Of a DNA stretch of 64,000 bases, positions 29,801 through 36,750 are shown one piece after another; within the stretch, counting starts at the first letter, position 1, and every line of letters begins with the position of its first letter. This stretch comes from Lentisphaera araneosa HTCC2155. GTDB lineage: Bacteria > Verrucomicrobiota > Lentisphaeria > Lentisphaerales > Lentisphaeraceae. The stretch lies in NCBI RefSeq assembly GCF_000170755.1, contig NZ_ABCK01000017.1:1-64000 (forward strand), written 5' to 3'. The position numbers and the translations under genes were made by a program. The notes beneath the pieces were generated by a model. The model was not told where the DNA came from. It saw only the letters and a list, made by a program, of their open reading frames with translations, and ran no database searches.

Positions 29801-30143
29801 AAATTGCTAAGTGATTATCTGAAGCATTAGTTGAACTGGCTTCCATAATGTCTTTTACATCATTTGGCGAACTTACTGCAGAGTAAAAACTTTTATCAAA
29901 CACTCGAGTTAAAAAGAGCTGACCTTCATTCTTGTCAAAACTAACGAAAAGTTTACTGAAACCATCATCGTTGATTTCATAAACAGTCGTTAGGTCTTCA
30001 TTTAAGTCAACACCCTCGGCCATGCTGTCGGGGCGTATTTGTATTTCACTTTGACAATTAAGGCATGGATACTGCTCGTTGATTTCAGCAGAATCTAATG
30101 TAATTTGATAAAGGCAATGTTTACAAGTTAGAATAAATTTCAC
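26841..30143 (-). CDS. Zinc-ribbon pseudokinase with membrane span and C-terminal beta-helix (paralogue 2)
   Basis: This 1100-residue paralogue of the previous gene aligns without gaps over the first 240 residues: zinc ribbon C7xxC10/C27xxC30, Arg80 in place of the VAIK Lys, and HFN (173-175) in place of HRD. DFG has become DFS (193-195), so it is even more degenerate. A membrane helix lies at about 416-436. The outer part has a helical region, then a beta-helix-like repeat (TIRLLPGIYKTPIVIKQN, LIGCNGVQIHTDILIQ). The two genes look like a tandem duplication with diverged outer regions. The kinase-like part would face the cytoplasm and the beta-helix the periplasm. Confidence 0.85.
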   Translation of the reverse strand: MKFILTCKHCLYQITLDSAEINEQYPCLNCQSEIQIRPDSMAEGVDLNEDLTTVYEINDDGFSKLFVSFDKNEGQLFLTRVFDKSFYSAVSSPNDVKDIMEASSTNASDNHLAILHSAYFDQYLYQVMPYMKLESIEEIIDNDFLWSPLQSLDLCYDILESLDHAYSITGSGHFNLTPHNIFIDNDGLVKFFDFSLAPQLLQDSRFASCGFNIFDIYYTSPELVQGLHYPDQSSDLYSLGHCIYYMVTGLTPLGPAEDKSEILKQELTFPNTTLELLDEEFLQIIKNITHKERNHRFQSYRQLINAIDQYYNSIGHVRLKQMEGEKTLLYQSQHFIQHVLPQVKKKPKSLTIKSKANYNSEIIRQKISTQAYLPKEFKTKIIHPHQTKKRRLQQRPHSQMLNRSKTAGKAKKRRSLLTYIIVAAAVLTICAFLLIHETKQIPPYTPLNSKPIIISQNSNENQAKTNASVDDIKNGNTNLQVRPKESSVNFSFYKEELNKELPNFDKILQQMTHDLQVASEDDAQKLMLIQKTSHQRLNEQKKRVLNRLESKTLPLIKENKKSAAIKIVDNYSDYLAQKTSLERQQISNNIQKAQPNLETPKEDKLQLLALQLVNNDIAGAIKTSAKLKIPGKEKTLQSLNKLIQESNKSHLLKRIFTAILSSNDPIIPINYQGGMIDAEFNSYNFDAEHISVKVYHEANNLNLNIPFKKLNPRYLVTWIEQNNTDEQAFLRFIFLLQNDDYTEAYRYLTPYQGPLAQSLKPLVQQLLNSELEMAYEILFKNFHQKFGSEINFSGFSIDNQIALIKLIKELQKQYQLADFTLIKKDLIAKYLTELESKTLPPIQHEIIVGSDSQFKLPRLALALNNKNTTIRLLPGIYKTPIVIKQNNIQLIGCNGVQIHTDILIQATNCELKNLNLHSGNIIIDQNIQSIKILNTNLKNGSFKLSPNTENIEINNCIFNGISIADSAKKINIQNSLIFPNNKLKSSVSGSPKRTQFLNCIFIADNTPIFTNLQKYNDFKLRYCLFSSDYYLVKDQHHNIAILNELKPIFSQINFCLKDQSKFMNQRQGDFRLSPKSPGYLKGYQRLSIGVQMNDTLILLY

Positions 30144-30222
30144 GTTACTTTCCTACACTATTTCTATAAGCTATGAGCTAGAACGAAGGAAAAAAAGGTT
30201 TCGGGATTAAAATTTTATTAAT

Positions 30223-30888
30223 TCATCCACGAATAGAGGAGATCAGTTGAGTAAAATTCTCGTATGCTGAGCTTGCAGCGACGAAATAAGTGTTGATGTT
30301 CGTAAAGGAAGGAGTGAAAAATACAAAGATACAAAAGACGATAAAAGTATTTATGTAGGCCAATAAGGTGGCTGAGAAAAAATGGCCAGGTTTATCAAAA
30401 TCACTCTGCTTAGTTTTGATTATCAAACGAGCATTCATGTAGATGTGGTGTGCGAATGAACTTCCGATTATAAATGTAAAAACAATGCTGGCTTGATCTT
30501 GGTGTTTAAGAAGGGGTAAAAGAAAAAATAAAGGTAGAAGGGCCACTGTTAGCGTTGGGAAAAAATAAGGTGCTAACATGACAAAGGTATTTGGTTTTTC
30601 GACTTCAACAGAGCCTGACTTGAAACCAAAACTAAACTTACCCGTTTTCTTACGACAGATCTTGGCGGCTAACCAGTGAGCCATTTCATGGCCGAAGACA
30701 TAAATAACTTCGAATCGACAAAGAAATTTAAAAGTGATAAAACCAGCGATAAAACCAGCTAGAAACCACACAGAATCCGAAGATAAGCTTTTGTCTTTTA
30801 CAATAAGTACAATAGCAAAGAGATTTAAGCCTGTAGCGAGTATGAACAGTGGCGCTAAAAGTATGTTTTTAAAAAAAACCTTAAACAT
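30223..30888 (-). CDS. M50-like membrane zinc metalloprotease
   Basis: This 221-residue integral membrane protein has about six hydrophobic segments. The sequence FGHEMAHWLAAK gives an HExxH zinc motif (H67, E68, H71) next to a membrane helix, as in M50/site-2-protease-like families. The C-terminal DPG-type third ligand is not obvious; a KPGHF segment at about 177 might be related. It lies just upstream of the pseudokinase pair in the same direction, so it may act with them. It is divergent from the ftsB-hemW operon. The substrate is unknown. Confidence 0.65.
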   Translation of the reverse strand: MFKVFFKNILLAPLFILATGLNLFAIVLIVKDKSLSSDSVWFLAGFIAGFITFKFLCRFEVIYVFGHEMAHWLAAKICRKKTGKFSFGFKSGSVEVEKPNTFVMLAPYFFPTLTVALLPLFFLLPLLKHQDQASIVFTFIIGSSFAHHIYMNARLIIKTKQSDFDKPGHFFSATLLAYINTFIVFCIFVFFTPSFTNINTYFVAASSAYENFTQLISSIRG

Positions 30889-30999
30889 TGGGGGACTTTT
30901 TTCGTGATATTACGTAAATCGTAAGAAATGGGGGTTGTTAATAAATAGTTGTTAATTATAATATATTATCTTTATAAATAGTCAATTGGTTGTAGCCTC

Positions 31000-31302
31000 G
31001 TGGGATTTGCTAAAATTACAGGTGTATTGTTCTTTCTGATCATCGTTGTGAGCGGAACGTATGTCATGGTGCCCAAGTATATTAAATACAATCGTACTCA
31101 AACAGATTTAGAAAAAACTGAAAGAGAAGTGATTCGCCTAGAGTCTGATGTTCAAAAACATCGAGAAGAACTCCATGACTTAACCGTAAAGCCCTCAGCA
31201 ATTGAACGTGTTGCACGAGAAAAGTTCGGTTTGTGCCGCAAAGGTGAACGAGTTGTGATTTTTAAAGATGAAGATTTGTATCGTGAGAGATTGACCAACT
31301 AA
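31000..31302 (+). CDS. FtsB/DivIC-like septum formation initiator
   Basis: The 100-residue bitopic protein has a membrane helix at about 6-26, a coiled coil at about 34-66 (TDLEKTEREVIRLESDVQKHREEL) and the C-terminal FtsB/DivIC motif IERVAREKFGLCRKGERVVIF. Such proteins bridge FtsQ and FtsL in the divisome. The start is GTG at 31000, which gives the expected short cytoplasmic tail. hemW begins 1 bp after its stop, so the two are translated together. Confidence 0.9.
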   Translation: MGFAKITGVLFFLIIVVSGTYVMVPKYIKYNRTQTDLEKTEREVIRLESDVQKHREELHDLTVKPSAIERVAREKFGLCRKGERVVIFKDEDLYRERLTN

Positions 31303-31303
31303 A

Positions 31304-32431
31304 ATGTTTTCCGCAGTTGAGTTCGACTCACTTTATATCCACGTCCCTTTCTGTAAAAATATTTGCGATTACTGCACACTGTATTCTGTCGTAGAGAATT
31401 CAAAAGAAATTCGTCAGCAGTACTTATCAAAAATTCAGAATGAACTTAATGCTTCTCTTGAGCAATTAGATAATTTAAAAACTATCTTTATCGGTGGGGG
31501 GACTCCCAATGCCCTTAGTTCCGATGAGCTAGAGCAACTTTTGCATTCCATTCAGGCGCTCAAAATCCCATCTGAATTTACGGTGGAATGTAACCCCGCA
31601 AGCATTACGGAAGAGAAGTTGCAATTGATGCAAAATTATGGTGTCAATCGCTTGAGTTTTGGAGGACAATCTACCTCACGTAAAACGCGTAAGGCACTGG
31701 GGCGAAGAACGGGTGATGTTGAATTATTCAAAGCTATTGATTTGGCACAAAAATTCGGATTTAAAAGAATTAACGTAGATTTGATTTATGCGGTGCCAGG
31801 TCAAACGCTTGCAGATTGGCAGTATGATGTCCAACAAGTTTTGAGCCAAGGAATACGTCACTTTTCGGCTTACAGTCTCATCTTAGAAGAGGGTGCAGAG
31901 ATTACCAAGCGAATTAAAGAAACAGACGATGATTTAGCTGTGGAGATGTACCACCTTTGCGAAGACCTTTTAAAAGAGGCTGGTTTAGAGCGTTATGAAG
32001 TTTCGAATTATGCGGTGCCAGGCGAAGAATGTCGCCATAATTTAGGGATCTGGCATGGAGCCAAATATTTAGGTTTAGGTCCTGCCGCCGCCTCTTTTGA
32101 TGGGCTTTTGCGATGGACGCAAAAAGCCGATTTAAAAGCTTGGTTAAATGGCGAAAAAGCTAAGCTCGATGAAATTCCTTTAAAAGAGCGGGTCGCAGAG
32201 GTCTTAGCTTTTGGATTCCGTACCAAAATGGGGTGGCAAAAAGAGCTACTGCATTCATTATACGGTAGTGAAGTTTTAAATGAGTATAAAGATATATTGG
32301 ATAAGCTAGTGATTCAGGGATTATTAGAAGAGACAGCGAGCTACATTCGCGCAACTGAGCAGGGCCTGCTTTTTGCTGATGAAATTGCATCTGTTTTGAT
32401 TGATTATTCTCAGGAGACAATGAGCTCATGA
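31304..32431 (+). CDS. hemW: HemW-like radical SAM heme chaperone
   Basis: The 375-residue protein starts YIHVPFCKNICDYC, giving the CxxxCxxC cluster (C17, C21, C24), followed by IGGGTPNALS, RLSFGGQS and VDLIYAVPGQT, the HemW/HemN-type TIM-barrel motifs. HemW proteins were long annotated as oxygen-independent coproporphyrinogen oxidases but carry heme to target proteins. The extra N-terminal Cys typical of true HemN is absent, supporting HemW. Its stop overlaps the next gene by ATGA. Confidence 0.9.
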   Translation: MFSAVEFDSLYIHVPFCKNICDYCTLYSVVENSKEIRQQYLSKIQNELNASLEQLDNLKTIFIGGGTPNALSSDELEQLLHSIQALKIPSEFTVECNPASITEEKLQLMQNYGVNRLSFGGQSTSRKTRKALGRRTGDVELFKAIDLAQKFGFKRINVDLIYAVPGQTLADWQYDVQQVLSQGIRHFSAYSLILEEGAEITKRIKETDDDLAVEMYHLCEDLLKEAGLERYEVSNYAVPGEECRHNLGIWHGAKYLGLGPAAASFDGLLRWTQKADLKAWLNGEKAKLDEIPLKERVAEVLAFGFRTKMGWQKELLHSLYGSEVLNEYKDILDKLVIQGLLEETASYIRATEQGLLFADEIASVLIDYSQETMSS

Positions 32432-34758
32432 AGTTCCAGTGCGTATTATGTAAATCGACTTATCAAGCAGAAAGTTTGGAGCTAGGAACGAGTAAAAATT
32501 GTCCTACATGCTCTAAGAAAATTGTTGTACCACGTAAGATTTATGATCCAGGTAGAGTGATCGGTAACGATTTTGTTATTGAAAAAGTCGTTGGTATTGG
32601 TGGCATGGGTACAGTGTTTTTGGCTCGCCAAATTAGTTTAGATCGTCCAATAGCGCTTAAAGTCCTCCTACGTCGTTATTCTGCCGATAGTAAATTCCGC
32701 CAAGAGTTTTTGCGAGAAGCGCAATCAGTTGCCTCGATGATTCACGGTAATCTGGTTCAAGTTTTTGCCTTTGGTGTTGATGAGAGTGACTTATACTTAG
32801 CAATGGAATACGTAGAAGGTGATACTTTAGGGGATCGCATTGAGAAGAACGGCAAGATAGACGTAATCGATGCTCTAGGTGTTGTTCAACAGGTGACTGA
32901 AGGCTTGCATTACGCTTGGGAAAAAGATTCTCTTATTCACCGCGACATCAAACCTGATAATATAATGATCACTGCTGATGGTTGGGTGAAACTCACCGAC
33001 ATGGGACTGGCTCGTCAACAAAGAGATTTACAAGACGTGAAAGAAGTTTCTGGAACGCCAGCCTATATGAATCCCGAACAGTTTTTGAAAGACCCCATGG
33101 ATTGTCGTGCAGATATTTACAGTTTGGGCGTTGTTTTATATCATTCAATTACAGGTGCACTGCCTTTTGATTCGGAAAACGTTAGCGAATTAGCACGCCA
33201 GCATCTTCAAGACCCCGTTATCTTTAACAACCGTCGTGTGGACCTACCGATAGATGTGAGAAAACTCATCACTAAGATGATGGAGAAGTCCCCAGAGAAG
33301 CGTTTCCTCGATCATGAAGCCTTACTTAAAGAGCTGATTAAGGTAAGGAAAGCTTTAAGTAAAGATCCAAGCCTCGTCCCAGGTATTCATACAATCTCCT
33401 TTAGTCGTAAAGATATTGGCGAACTCAAAATTGGTAGTAAAAAGAAGAAAGAGGCTAATTCATTAGAATCTCTGCCTAGAAAGAAAGTCCGTAGCCTAAG
33501 TGCGAGTGATGATTATCAAGATGCGGAAGCTTTATTGATGAGTGACGGTCACACTTCTACATCAAATATTTTTTGGACAAACTTGGTGGCAATAACTGCC
33601 GTGGCTGCAGCACTTGTGGTGTCAGTCTTTTCGAGTCCGTCAAAGAAAGTTTATGAAGTTGAAGCAGAGAGTTTGCTACAAAGAATTATGCAAGGTGAGC
33701 TACAGCTCGAACGTAGTAAAGTCGAGCTTGGAAAAGTCTTACAGGAACTTCCCGAAGAAGGTAACGTAAGAGAAATGACTCTTAGAGCTAAAGTATTAAC
33801 GGTATTGAACTCAGTTGAGCTGAAGGAAAAACAAGCCTTGCAACTTCAGTTGGAGAAGAATTCAGAAAAATTAACCAGTGTCGTTCGTGAAAAAGCTCTC
33901 TTAATCAATACCATGAAGCAAAAGAAGAAAGAAGAAGGCCAGCAAGAAAGTCTTTTTGCTCGTACTTTGGAAGAGCTAACGCAATCTGAAGAAGCGATTG
34001 CAAAGACAGGACTTGAGGCGCAACAGAAAAACGAAGTACCTCAGCTGATTTTCAATGATGCTTTCATGTTAGATAAGCTTTGGTTGGATGCAAAAACAAA
34101 AATTTTGATGACGAGTTTTAAAGAAGTTTACCTTTGGAAGCCAAGTAATGCTTTAGAGGTTATTGCGGGACAGAAATCTGAACTTTATGGTTCGTACTTA
34201 GCAGAAGTTAATGATTTAGAAAAATTGATTGGCATTGCTCAAGAGTTTCAGCTTAAGTTTATCAAAGGTTTAGGAACACTTGAAGGTGAATCTTTGTTAT
34301 TGCCAGGCGGTGAACTGTCTGATATCTCGCTCACTGTTTATTCGGTAGATGAAGAAGAGATCGAAATAAAGGATAGTTATGGCAAGACGTATAAGGTTCC
34401 GCAACTGCCTATGGTTCAACAAAAGTATATTTATGACGAAATGTATCCAGGTAATACGGACAATGAGCTTTATGCAACTTATGCACTTTGCGCTTTAAAA
34501 TTCACCGAGGCGGTAGAGAACGGAGTTGATACTGATATGAGTGAAGTTGTTTTTGATCATTACGTTCATAATCGTTTTACACTAATTAATAACTATTTGA
34601 AAAGCAATCTTCAAAGTCGAGCACGTGAGAGTGGACTTAAACTCTTGCAAGGTGCAAAACTTTTTCCAAGTAAAATTAACATGATTCAACAAAAATTGGA
34701 TAGAACTTTAGGAGAAGGATGGAACTATGAGTCAAGAGCTACTGAGAACGGATTATAA
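32428..34758 (+). CDS. Zinc-ribbon Ser/Thr protein kinase with membrane span
   Basis: The protein has 776 residues: zinc ribbon C5xxC8/C25xxC28, then a complete Hanks-type kinase domain. The glycine loop GIGGMGTV is at 56-63, catalytic Lys78 in IALKVL, HRDIKPDN at 171-178, and DMG at 191-193 in place of DFG. GTPAYMNPEQ gives the activation segment. A membrane helix lies at about 381-402, then a coiled coil at about 405-520 and a novel periplasmic region. All catalytic residues are present. It overlaps hemW by 4 bp and glgE by 32 bp, so it is tightly coupled to glgE. Unlike the two kinase-like proteins at 23112 and 26841 it should be active. Confidence 0.92.
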   Translation: MKFQCVLCKSTYQAESLELGTSKNCPTCSKKIVVPRKIYDPGRVIGNDFVIEKVVGIGGMGTVFLARQISLDRPIALKVLLRRYSADSKFRQEFLREAQSVASMIHGNLVQVFAFGVDESDLYLAMEYVEGDTLGDRIEKNGKIDVIDALGVVQQVTEGLHYAWEKDSLIHRDIKPDNIMITADGWVKLTDMGLARQQRDLQDVKEVSGTPAYMNPEQFLKDPMDCRADIYSLGVVLYHSITGALPFDSENVSELARQHLQDPVIFNNRRVDLPIDVRKLITKMMEKSPEKRFLDHEALLKELIKVRKALSKDPSLVPGIHTISFSRKDIGELKIGSKKKKEANSLESLPRKKVRSLSASDDYQDAEALLMSDGHTSTSNIFWTNLVAITAVAAALVVSVFSSPSKKVYEVEAESLLQRIMQGELQLERSKVELGKVLQELPEEGNVREMTLRAKVLTVLNSVELKEKQALQLQLEKNSEKLTSVVREKALLINTMKQKKKEEGQQESLFARTLEELTQSEEAIAKTGLEAQQKNEVPQLIFNDAFMLDKLWLDAKTKILMTSFKEVYLWKPSNALEVIAGQKSELYGSYLAEVNDLEKLIGIAQEFQLKFIKGLGTLEGESLLLPGGELSDISLTVYSVDEEEIEIKDSYGKTYKVPQLPMVQQKYIYDEMYPGNTDNELYATYALCALKFTEAVENGVDTDMSEVVFDHYVHNRFTLINNYLKSNLQSRARESGLKLLQGAKLFPSKINMIQQKLDRTLGEGWNYESRATENGL

Positions 34759-36691
34759 TAGTCATTACGTTTATATTCAGAATGTAAAGCCGTCGATTGA
34801 TGGCGGTATATACCCCATTAAAAGACGCCAAGGCGACCAAGTGAACGTGAGTGCTGAAATCCTTCAGCAAGGTCATGATGGCTTATCGGCGGAGTTACAT
34901 TTTAAACATAAAAGTGAAAGACGTTGGCAAAGCATTCCTATGGATTGCGAAAATGCAGGTCTCGATCTGTATAAAGCTCAATTTACTGTCGAAAACATGG
35001 GCTTATATGAATTTAAGATTTTTGCTTACGCGGATTTTTATGATAACTGGGCCCATGGAGTAGAGAAGAAATTTAACGTTGGCGAAGATATTGCTTCTGA
35101 GCTCATCGAAGGTGTTGAACTACTCAAGGATTGTCAATCACGAGCAAACAAAACAGTCGCTAAGAACTTAGCTTCAATAGTTAAAGAACTTGAAGCTGAA
35201 AAAGACATGAGCCGTAAATTCTATCGTATGATGGAAGGTGAATTAAAAGATTTGGCTGCGTCGCTTCCCGATAAGGAGTCATTTAATACGGCGACGAGTA
35301 GTATTTATTCAGTTCGTTGTGATCGCCGTCGTGCAGAATTTGCTTCTTGGTATGAAGTTTTTCCACGTTCATGCTCAGGTAAAGAGGGCATGCACGGCAC
35401 TTTCCGTGATGTTGAAAAAATGTTGCCGTATATTGATGATTTGGGTTTTGATGTTCTTTACTTTACGCCTATTCACCCAATTGGCTTTTCAAAACGAAAA
35501 GGTAAAAATAACTCACTGACTTCGGCAAAAGGTGAGCCGGGTAGTCCTTATGCTATCGGTTCTGAAGCTGGCGGTCACTTTGCTGTGCACCCTGAATTAG
35601 GTACAATGGATGACTTTGATCACTTAGTTAAAGCCTGTGCGGAAAAAGATATTGAAATTGCTTTGGACTTTGCTTTAAACTGTTCGCCTGACCACCCTTA
35701 TTTAAAAGAACATCCCGATTGGTTCTACCGTCGCCCTGATGGCTCGATCAAGTATGCCGAAAATCCTCCAAAGAAATACGAAGATATTTATCCTCTCAAT
35801 TTTGAGTGCGAAGATCGCAAAAATTTATGGGCTGAAATTCGCGATATTTTCCTCTTCTGGGCGAGTCATGGCGTACGAACTTTCCGTGTTGATAATCCTC
35901 ACACAAAACCAATTAGTTTTTGGAACTGGTGTATTGCAGAAGTTCACAAAGAATACGAAGATGTGATCTTTTTGTCAGAGGCTTTTACACGTCCGCGACT
36001 CATGGAATTGCTCGCCAAAAATGGTTTCACTCAATCCTACAGCTACTTTACTTGGAGAGAGGGCAAAGAAGAATTGACTGAATACTTCAATTACCTGCAC
36101 AATTCTGAAGCAGTTGAATACATGACGGCAAATATTTTTGCAACGACTCCGGATATCTTACCTAAGCACTTACAGTTTTCTTCTGCGCAAATGTTCAGGA
36201 TTCGCCATGCCTTAGCCGTAACCCTTTCGCCAATGTATGGTATGTACACGGGCTATGAATTATGCGAAAATATCCCAGTAGGGCCACGTGATGAACTGAT
36301 GGATTCAGAGAAGTATGAACTCAAAGTTAGAAATTATGAAGACTCGGGAAGCATTGCTCCATTTGTCAAAAAATTAAATATGATTCGCCGCGAGAACCCA
36401 GCTTTACAGGTACAGAATAATCTAAAATTCTGTAGTGTGAATAATGAAAAGCTTATCGCATATATAAAGCGAGTTGAGGGCAATACACTACTGATCGTAG
36501 TCAGCCTTGATCCTCTGCACACTCAAAGTGGAATGGTGCACTTGCCACTTCATGAATTAGGTTTTGATCAGCATCATCAATATAAGATGCATGACCTCAT
36601 GACTGACCAAGTTTATGATTGGTCTGGGCCTGATAATTTTGTTGAACTCTCTGATCGTGCTGCACCAGTGCATGTCTTCAGAGTTTTCTAA
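34727..36691 (+). CDS. glgE: Alpha-1,4-glucan:maltose-1-phosphate maltosyltransferase
   Basis: GlgE (GH13_3) extends alpha-glucans using maltose 1-phosphate. The 654-residue protein has the N-terminal beta-sandwich (PSIDGGIYPIKRRQGD, NWAHGVEKKFNVGED) and a helical insert. The barrel follows with SWYEVFPRS, LGFDVLYFTPIHPIG, RTFRVDNPHTKP (nucleophile D389) and FLSEAFTRP (acid/base E418). The start overlaps the upstream kinase gene by 32 bp and follows GGAGAAGG within that gene. It ends the operon before a strong terminator. The partners treS and mak are not in the window. GlgE of actinobacteria is known to be controlled by Ser/Thr phosphorylation, which makes the kinase neighbour notable. Confidence 0.95.
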   Translation: MSQELLRTDYNSHYVYIQNVKPSIDGGIYPIKRRQGDQVNVSAEILQQGHDGLSAELHFKHKSERRWQSIPMDCENAGLDLYKAQFTVENMGLYEFKIFAYADFYDNWAHGVEKKFNVGEDIASELIEGVELLKDCQSRANKTVAKNLASIVKELEAEKDMSRKFYRMMEGELKDLAASLPDKESFNTATSSIYSVRCDRRRAEFASWYEVFPRSCSGKEGMHGTFRDVEKMLPYIDDLGFDVLYFTPIHPIGFSKRKGKNNSLTSAKGEPGSPYAIGSEAGGHFAVHPELGTMDDFDHLVKACAEKDIEIALDFALNCSPDHPYLKEHPDWFYRRPDGSIKYAENPPKKYEDIYPLNFECEDRKNLWAEIRDIFLFWASHGVRTFRVDNPHTKPISFWNWCIAEVHKEYEDVIFLSEAFTRPRLMELLAKNGFTQSYSYFTWREGKEELTEYFNYLHNSEAVEYMTANIFATTPDILPKHLQFSSAQMFRIRHALAVTLSPMYGMYTGYELCENIPVGPRDELMDSEKYELKVRNYEDSGSIAPFVKKLNMIRRENPALQVQNNLKFCSVNNEKLIAYIKRVEGNTLLIVVSLDPLHTQSGMVHLPLHELGFDQHHQYKMHDLMTDQVYDWSGPDNFVELSDRAAPVHVFRVF

Positions 36692-36708
36692 GACTTTCAG
36701 CCATCAAT

Positions 36709-36743
36709 AAAAAAGGCCGAGTTTTTAAACTCGGCCTTTTTTT
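36709..36743. terminator. Bidirectional terminator between convergent glgE and pheT
   Basis: A-rich 5' flank, stem GGCCGAGTTT/AAACTCGGCC with a 2-nt loop, and a T-rich 3' flank. It is symmetrical and serves both convergent transcripts. The core GGCCGAG is shared with the terminator at 45288. Confidence 0.93.
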
Positions 36744-36750
36744 ATGATGA

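Noticed and set aside
31304-32431. Oxygen-independent coproporphyrinogen III oxidase (HemN)
   Set aside because: The cluster motif and length fit HemW, and the extra N-terminal features of true HemN are missing.
32428-34758. Kinase at 32428 as a pseudokinase because DFG reads DMG
   Set aside because: DMG is a tolerated variant; the metal-binding Asp191, HRD Asp173, Lys78 and glycine loop are all intact.
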